The position numbers and the translations under genes were made by a program. The notes under the pieces are model-generated. The model saw only the letters and a program-made list of their open reading frames with translations, did no database searches and was not told the DNA's origin. Shown one piece after another: positions 61,156 through 64,000 of a stretch of 64,000 nucleotides of DNA (within the stretch, counting starts at the first letter, position 1; every line of letters starts with the position of its first letter). Source of the stretch: Smittia aterrima (taxonomy: Eukaryota; Arthropoda; Insecta; Diptera; Chironomidae); NCBI GenBank assembly GCA_033063855.1, contig CP093831.1, positions 6,138,001 through 6,202,000 of the forward strand. Reading direction: 5' to 3'.

Positions 61156-61667
61156 AGAGATTTTTTTTAACCTTTTGTGCGAGTGACAGGAAAAAACCGA
61201 AAAGAAAATAAATGGAAATGAAGGATTTCAAAGAATTTTCTTTTCATCAACGTTCTTCGCTGGTTAAGTCGAACGAAGTGCTTAAATCAATATTGAGGAT
61301 AAACAGAAGACTTAGAAGAAGATTTGAGCGAGACTTACAGACTTCACGATAAATGGAAAACATTAAACTTTTCAACCTTCTCAACAACATTTTTACAACC
61401 TTCTTTAAAACAAAAGCATAAATCAAGAAATCTGATTTGTTGGCGAAGAAATTTTTCTGACGAGTCAGCACTTTCCGCCGCGCGGATCCGCTTTGTCATG
61501 TTTTATGTCTCGCCTTAAGTTGTTTATGGCTTCGGTTAAAATGATGGAAGAAAATCGAATAAATTTGTTCATTGAATTCAAATATCTTTCTTATCGAGTC
61601 TGTAGCATGTAATAGGATAAATAATAAATTTGAGGGTGGATTTGTGTTTTATTGAAACCTAATGAGA
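61156..61667. other. Short non-coding stretch between two uncertain minus-strand frames
   Basis: It contains the donor-like site at 61338 on the minus strand and an AATAAA complement at 61648-61653 that would serve the frame at 61668-61823. No confident gene. Confidence 0.35.
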
Positions 61668-61823
61668 TCAACTGTCTTGGATTGTGACACTGTTGACGGG
61701 AAGATAGCGAATGTTCTGAATATTTTCAAGCTCAGATGCATTTCTCGACTTCAAATATTTTGTATAATAAGCTCCATCGTTAGCTCTTCTTCCTTTTGTT
61801 TCAGAATCGATGCTCAGTTGCAT
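61668..61823 (-). CDS. Possible small ORF or last exon (51 aa)
   Basis: From ATG at 61823 the minus strand encodes MQLSIDSETKGRRANDGAYY and, further on, SRNASELENIQNIRYLPVNS and VTIQDS to a TGA at 61668. The frame extends upstream through CIDDNLSE to a stop near 61870. An AATAAA complement lies about 15-20 bp after the stop. The composition is hydrophilic and protein-like. It could be the terminal exon of a gene whose upstream exons were not recognised, or a small secreted or cytosolic peptide. Family unknown. Confidence 0.35.
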   Translation of the reverse strand: MQLSIDSETKGRRANDGAYYTKYLKSRNASELENIQNIRYLPVNSVTIQDS

Positions 61824-62338
61824 TTCCGATAAGTTGTCGTCGATACAAAGTTGTTTTCTTTATCTTATCGTTTGTAAATTTTAAATGAATTCAAATTCTA
61901 AGACAATTTGTGATTCAATTCCAAGAAAAGCAATTTATAGTAGAAATTGAAACTGAGAAATCGAATTTGAGAGCTTTAAATGGAATGCAATTATAGAGAG
62001 GCAAAATAGTTTTAAAGACTTTGATTCTTATCTATCGAATTTGTATGTCATTTTATTATGAAAACTTAATTCATTTCGAGCAATAATTTCAAGTTTAAAA
62101 CTCAGTCTTTCACTTTACACTCTCGCCACAAAAAATATTTCTAATTATAAATATTACAACTATTTTTGAAAGGTTCAATGGACTAGATATTATTTTTAAT
62201 TAGAAAATATAATTACAGCCACGAATTTTTTTCGCTAAGAAAAGGTTCAATAACTCAAACACTTCGTGATTTTTTTTATTTACTTTTTATTTTCACGATT
62301 TTTCTTTTCGTTAAAGTAATTGAGAAGTAAGAACTTAG
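61824..62338. other. AT-rich intergenic DNA upstream of lipocalin copy 2
   Basis: No open frame of interest. The last 60 bp contain TTCACGATTTTTC and AGTAATTGAGAAGTAAGAACT, degenerate versions of the upstream promoter block of lipocalin copies 1 and 3. Confidence 0.5.
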
Positions 62339-62346
62339 TATAAAAG
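62339..62346 (+). promoter_or_regulatory. TATA box of lipocalin copy 2
   Basis: TATAAAAG within CTTAGTATAAAAGAAGCT, 47 bp before the ATG. The flanks match the TATA regions of copies 1 and 3. A TTATCAC word follows between the TATA box and the ATG, as in copy 1. Confidence 0.75.
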
Positions 62347-62385
62347 AAGCTGTCCATCAAGTAAAGTTATCACATAATATTCGCG

Positions 62386-63148
62386 ATGATAGGAAAAGTG
62401 TTTATTCTGGCAATTACTTGCTTGTCTTTGACTTCAGCTCAACATCCCATCAACGGTACTTGTCCTGAATTTGAAAAGTGTCGAGATCCTAACATCGTCA
62501 TGACGGCTGATAAAATTGCAGGAATTTGGTATACTCAAGCGAGTATTCCATTTTTCTTCCAGAGAGATAAGAAATGCATTTACATGAACTTCGAGAAAGG
62601 CGACAAATCAAATGAAACTACTTTCAACAGAACAGAATACGACATAGCGTAAGTTTACTAGAAAATAAATAATAAAATATTTTTTAAATAAACATTGGTC
62701 TTAACTAGAACCAATGGGAAACTGGTGACTTCTGGAACCTTAACCATTGTAGGAAACGATGGAATCTTCAACGTTCGTTATACTGATCGTAAGATTCGCA
62801 GTTTCTCTTCAATTAAAAAATTAACAAAAATTAATTTCACTTTATTCCCAAAGTTCGATTACCGTTTCACTTTACGACTCTTATACTCACACCGGATTAT
62901 TGGGTCTTAGTGTCTTGCTATGAATGCGATTTCTTCGATGATCCTCCGGGAGGTAAGTTTGATTAAATCTCTAAAGATCTTAATCATGAAACATAACAAT
63001 TCCAGTCTACGGGTTCATCTTCACAAGAATGCAATATCCAGAATGTGGCGTGATCGATACTGCAAAGAAGAGTTGGTCAAAATGTGGACTCTCTGAGAAA
63101 GCGTTCATTACTCACGATCAACAAAATTGTCGTTTCTGTCCTCGTTGA
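62386..63148 (+). CDS. Secreted lipocalin, apolipoprotein D-like (copy 2)
   Basis: Exons: 62386-62648, 62709-62788, 62854-62952 and 63006-63148 (194 residues, GT-AG, phases as in copy 1). A signal peptide (MIGKVFILAITCLSLTSA) is followed by QHPINGTCPEFEKC, the GxW block KIAGIWYTQASIPFFF, PDYWVLVSCYECDFFD and YGFIFTR, which are the three lipocalin signatures. The C-terminus ends CRFCPR. AATAAA lies at 63175-63180. The mature part of exon 1 has NGT and NRT, possible N-glycosylation sites. Ligand and tissue are unknown. Copy 2 and copy 3 are in tandem, about 400 bp apart, suggesting recent duplication. Confidence 0.93.
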
Positions 63149-63174
63149 GTGTTTACATTCAGTGCTTAAAAAGA

Positions 63175-63180
63175 AATAAA
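63175..63180 (+). terminator. Poly(A) signal of lipocalin copy 2
   Basis: AATAAA, 26 bp after the stop of exon 4. Confidence 0.65.
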
Positions 63181-63449
63181 TAAATTGATTATTATTTTTT
63201 TCAAAATGAAAGGAAATAAAGGAAAAATATCAATGAAGATAAATATATCGTAAACTAAATTCGATTGGAAACAACAGACTCATTGAGTCTCTTTACTCAA
63301 AATTAAATAGTGTCGAGCTTTTACTTTTTATTTTTATTTAACAAGGAGATGATTTACTTTTGTACTTCGACCACAATGAAAGAAATGCTAAGAAAGGTTC
63401 ATAAACAAAAATATTTCGTGCTTTTCGCCTCATTTACATTTTAATAACC

Positions 63450-63511
63450 TTCACGATTATCCTATTAGTTGCAGTAATTAAAAAAATGAGGACGAATACT
63501 AAGTATAAAAG
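63450..63511 (+). promoter_or_regulatory. Promoter of lipocalin copy 3
   Basis: TTCACGATTATCCTATTAG (63450-63468), then TTGCAGTAATT, GAATACTAAG and TATAAAAG (63504-63511), about 47 bp before the ATG. The blocks match the minus-strand promoter of copy 1 almost base for base, including CACTAAGTATCC just before the start codon. Confidence 0.75.
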
Positions 63512-63550
63512 AAGCTTTCGATCGTCTAAAGATATCACTAAGTATCCGCG

Positions 63551-64000
63551 ATGATTGCAAAAGCATTCATTCTTGCCATCTCTAGCTTGGCGCTGGCTTC
63601 AGCTCAGTATCCCATCAACGGCACTTGTCCTGATTTCACCAAATGTCGTGACAAAAACATTTGCTTGACGGCAGATGATATTGCAGGAATTTGGTATACT
63701 CAAGCGAGTATTCCCTTTTTCTTCCAGAGAGAGAAGAAGTGCACTTACATGAATTTCGTGAAAGGCGAGGATTCAAGTATAGCTTTTTTCAACAGAACAG
63801 AATACAACGAAGCGTAATTCATCTATAAATTAAATATTTTTCTAAATAAAATATTTTTCTTTCGTAGAACGAATTCCAAACGAGTAACTTCTGGTTCCTT
63901 CCATAGCATAGAAGAAAATGGGCACTTCAATATAAGTTACACTGACCGTAAGTCTCAGAGCTTTACCTTTTCAATCAAATTTAAACAATATTCGTTTCAA
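63551..64000 (+). CDS. Secreted lipocalin, apolipoprotein D-like (copy 3, cut by window end)
   Basis: Exons 1 (63551-63813) and 2 (63868-63947) are present with the same lengths (263 and 80 bp) and phases as copy 2. The intron after exon 2 begins GTAAGT at 63948, and the rest lies beyond the window. A signal peptide (MIAKAFILAISSLALASA) precedes QYPINGTCPDFTKC; the GxW block is DIAGIWYTQASIPFFF. Exon 2 ends HFNISYTD. Only about the first 114 residues are visible, so the second and third lipocalin signatures cannot be checked here. No defect is seen in the visible part. Confidence 0.9.

Noticed and set aside
1..64000. tRNA, rRNA and CRISPR-like elements
   Set aside because: No paired A/B boxes, rRNA core sequences or regularly spaced repeats were recognised by eye.

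Overview
The window looks like nuclear DNA of a compact, AT-rich insect genome, most likely a lower dipteran (midge or mosquito grade). The evidence is short GT-AG introns of about 50-165 bp, AATAAA signals close to stop codons, TATA-box promoters, insect-type lipocalins, a headless RAD51C-type gene like fly spn-D, and an EVI1/hamlet-type zinc-finger gene with about 20 kb of non-coding DNA upstream. The species is not identified. Most long stretches have no gene, and most open frames in them look like chance.

Layout. 1-8,750: one possible small Cys/Arg-rich gene (453-740), otherwise no supported gene. 8,751-13,830: a young composite insertion. Two 482-bp direct repeats (two mismatches seen by eye) flank 4.1 kb of broken gene pieces: a SCYL2 pseudokinase and a MATH-BTB gene (both minus strand, both keeping an intron), a possible CtIP-like exon (minus), and a pogo/jerky-type DDE transposase (plus). 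A 137-bp Helitron-like element sits inside the SCYL2 piece. 17,209-19,039: a complete seven-exon TTLL1 tubulin polyglutamylase. 19,523-20,062 (minus): a Cys-rich basic protein gene.

20,163-52,040: about 32 kb of mostly non-coding DNA. It holds a two-exon gene for a 70-residue membrane protein (31,161-31,537), a candidate 5' non-coding exon (ending 32,620) and two miniature inverted-repeat elements. 52,138-53,439: the hamlet/EVI1-like regulator, with a CtBP motif and three C2H2 fingers in one coding exon. The non-coding DNA before it probably holds its enhancers.

55,131-64,000 is gene-dense. It holds a four-exon polypeptide GalNAc-transferase (minus), a lipocalin (minus), a two-exon RAD51C/spn-D-like gene (plus), two uncertain small minus-strand frames, and two more lipocalins (plus; the last is cut by the window edge). 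The three lipocalins share exon structure and promoter elements, and their patchy similarity suggests gene conversion. The genes of the window do not form one pathway; the clearest functional group is the lipocalin cluster.
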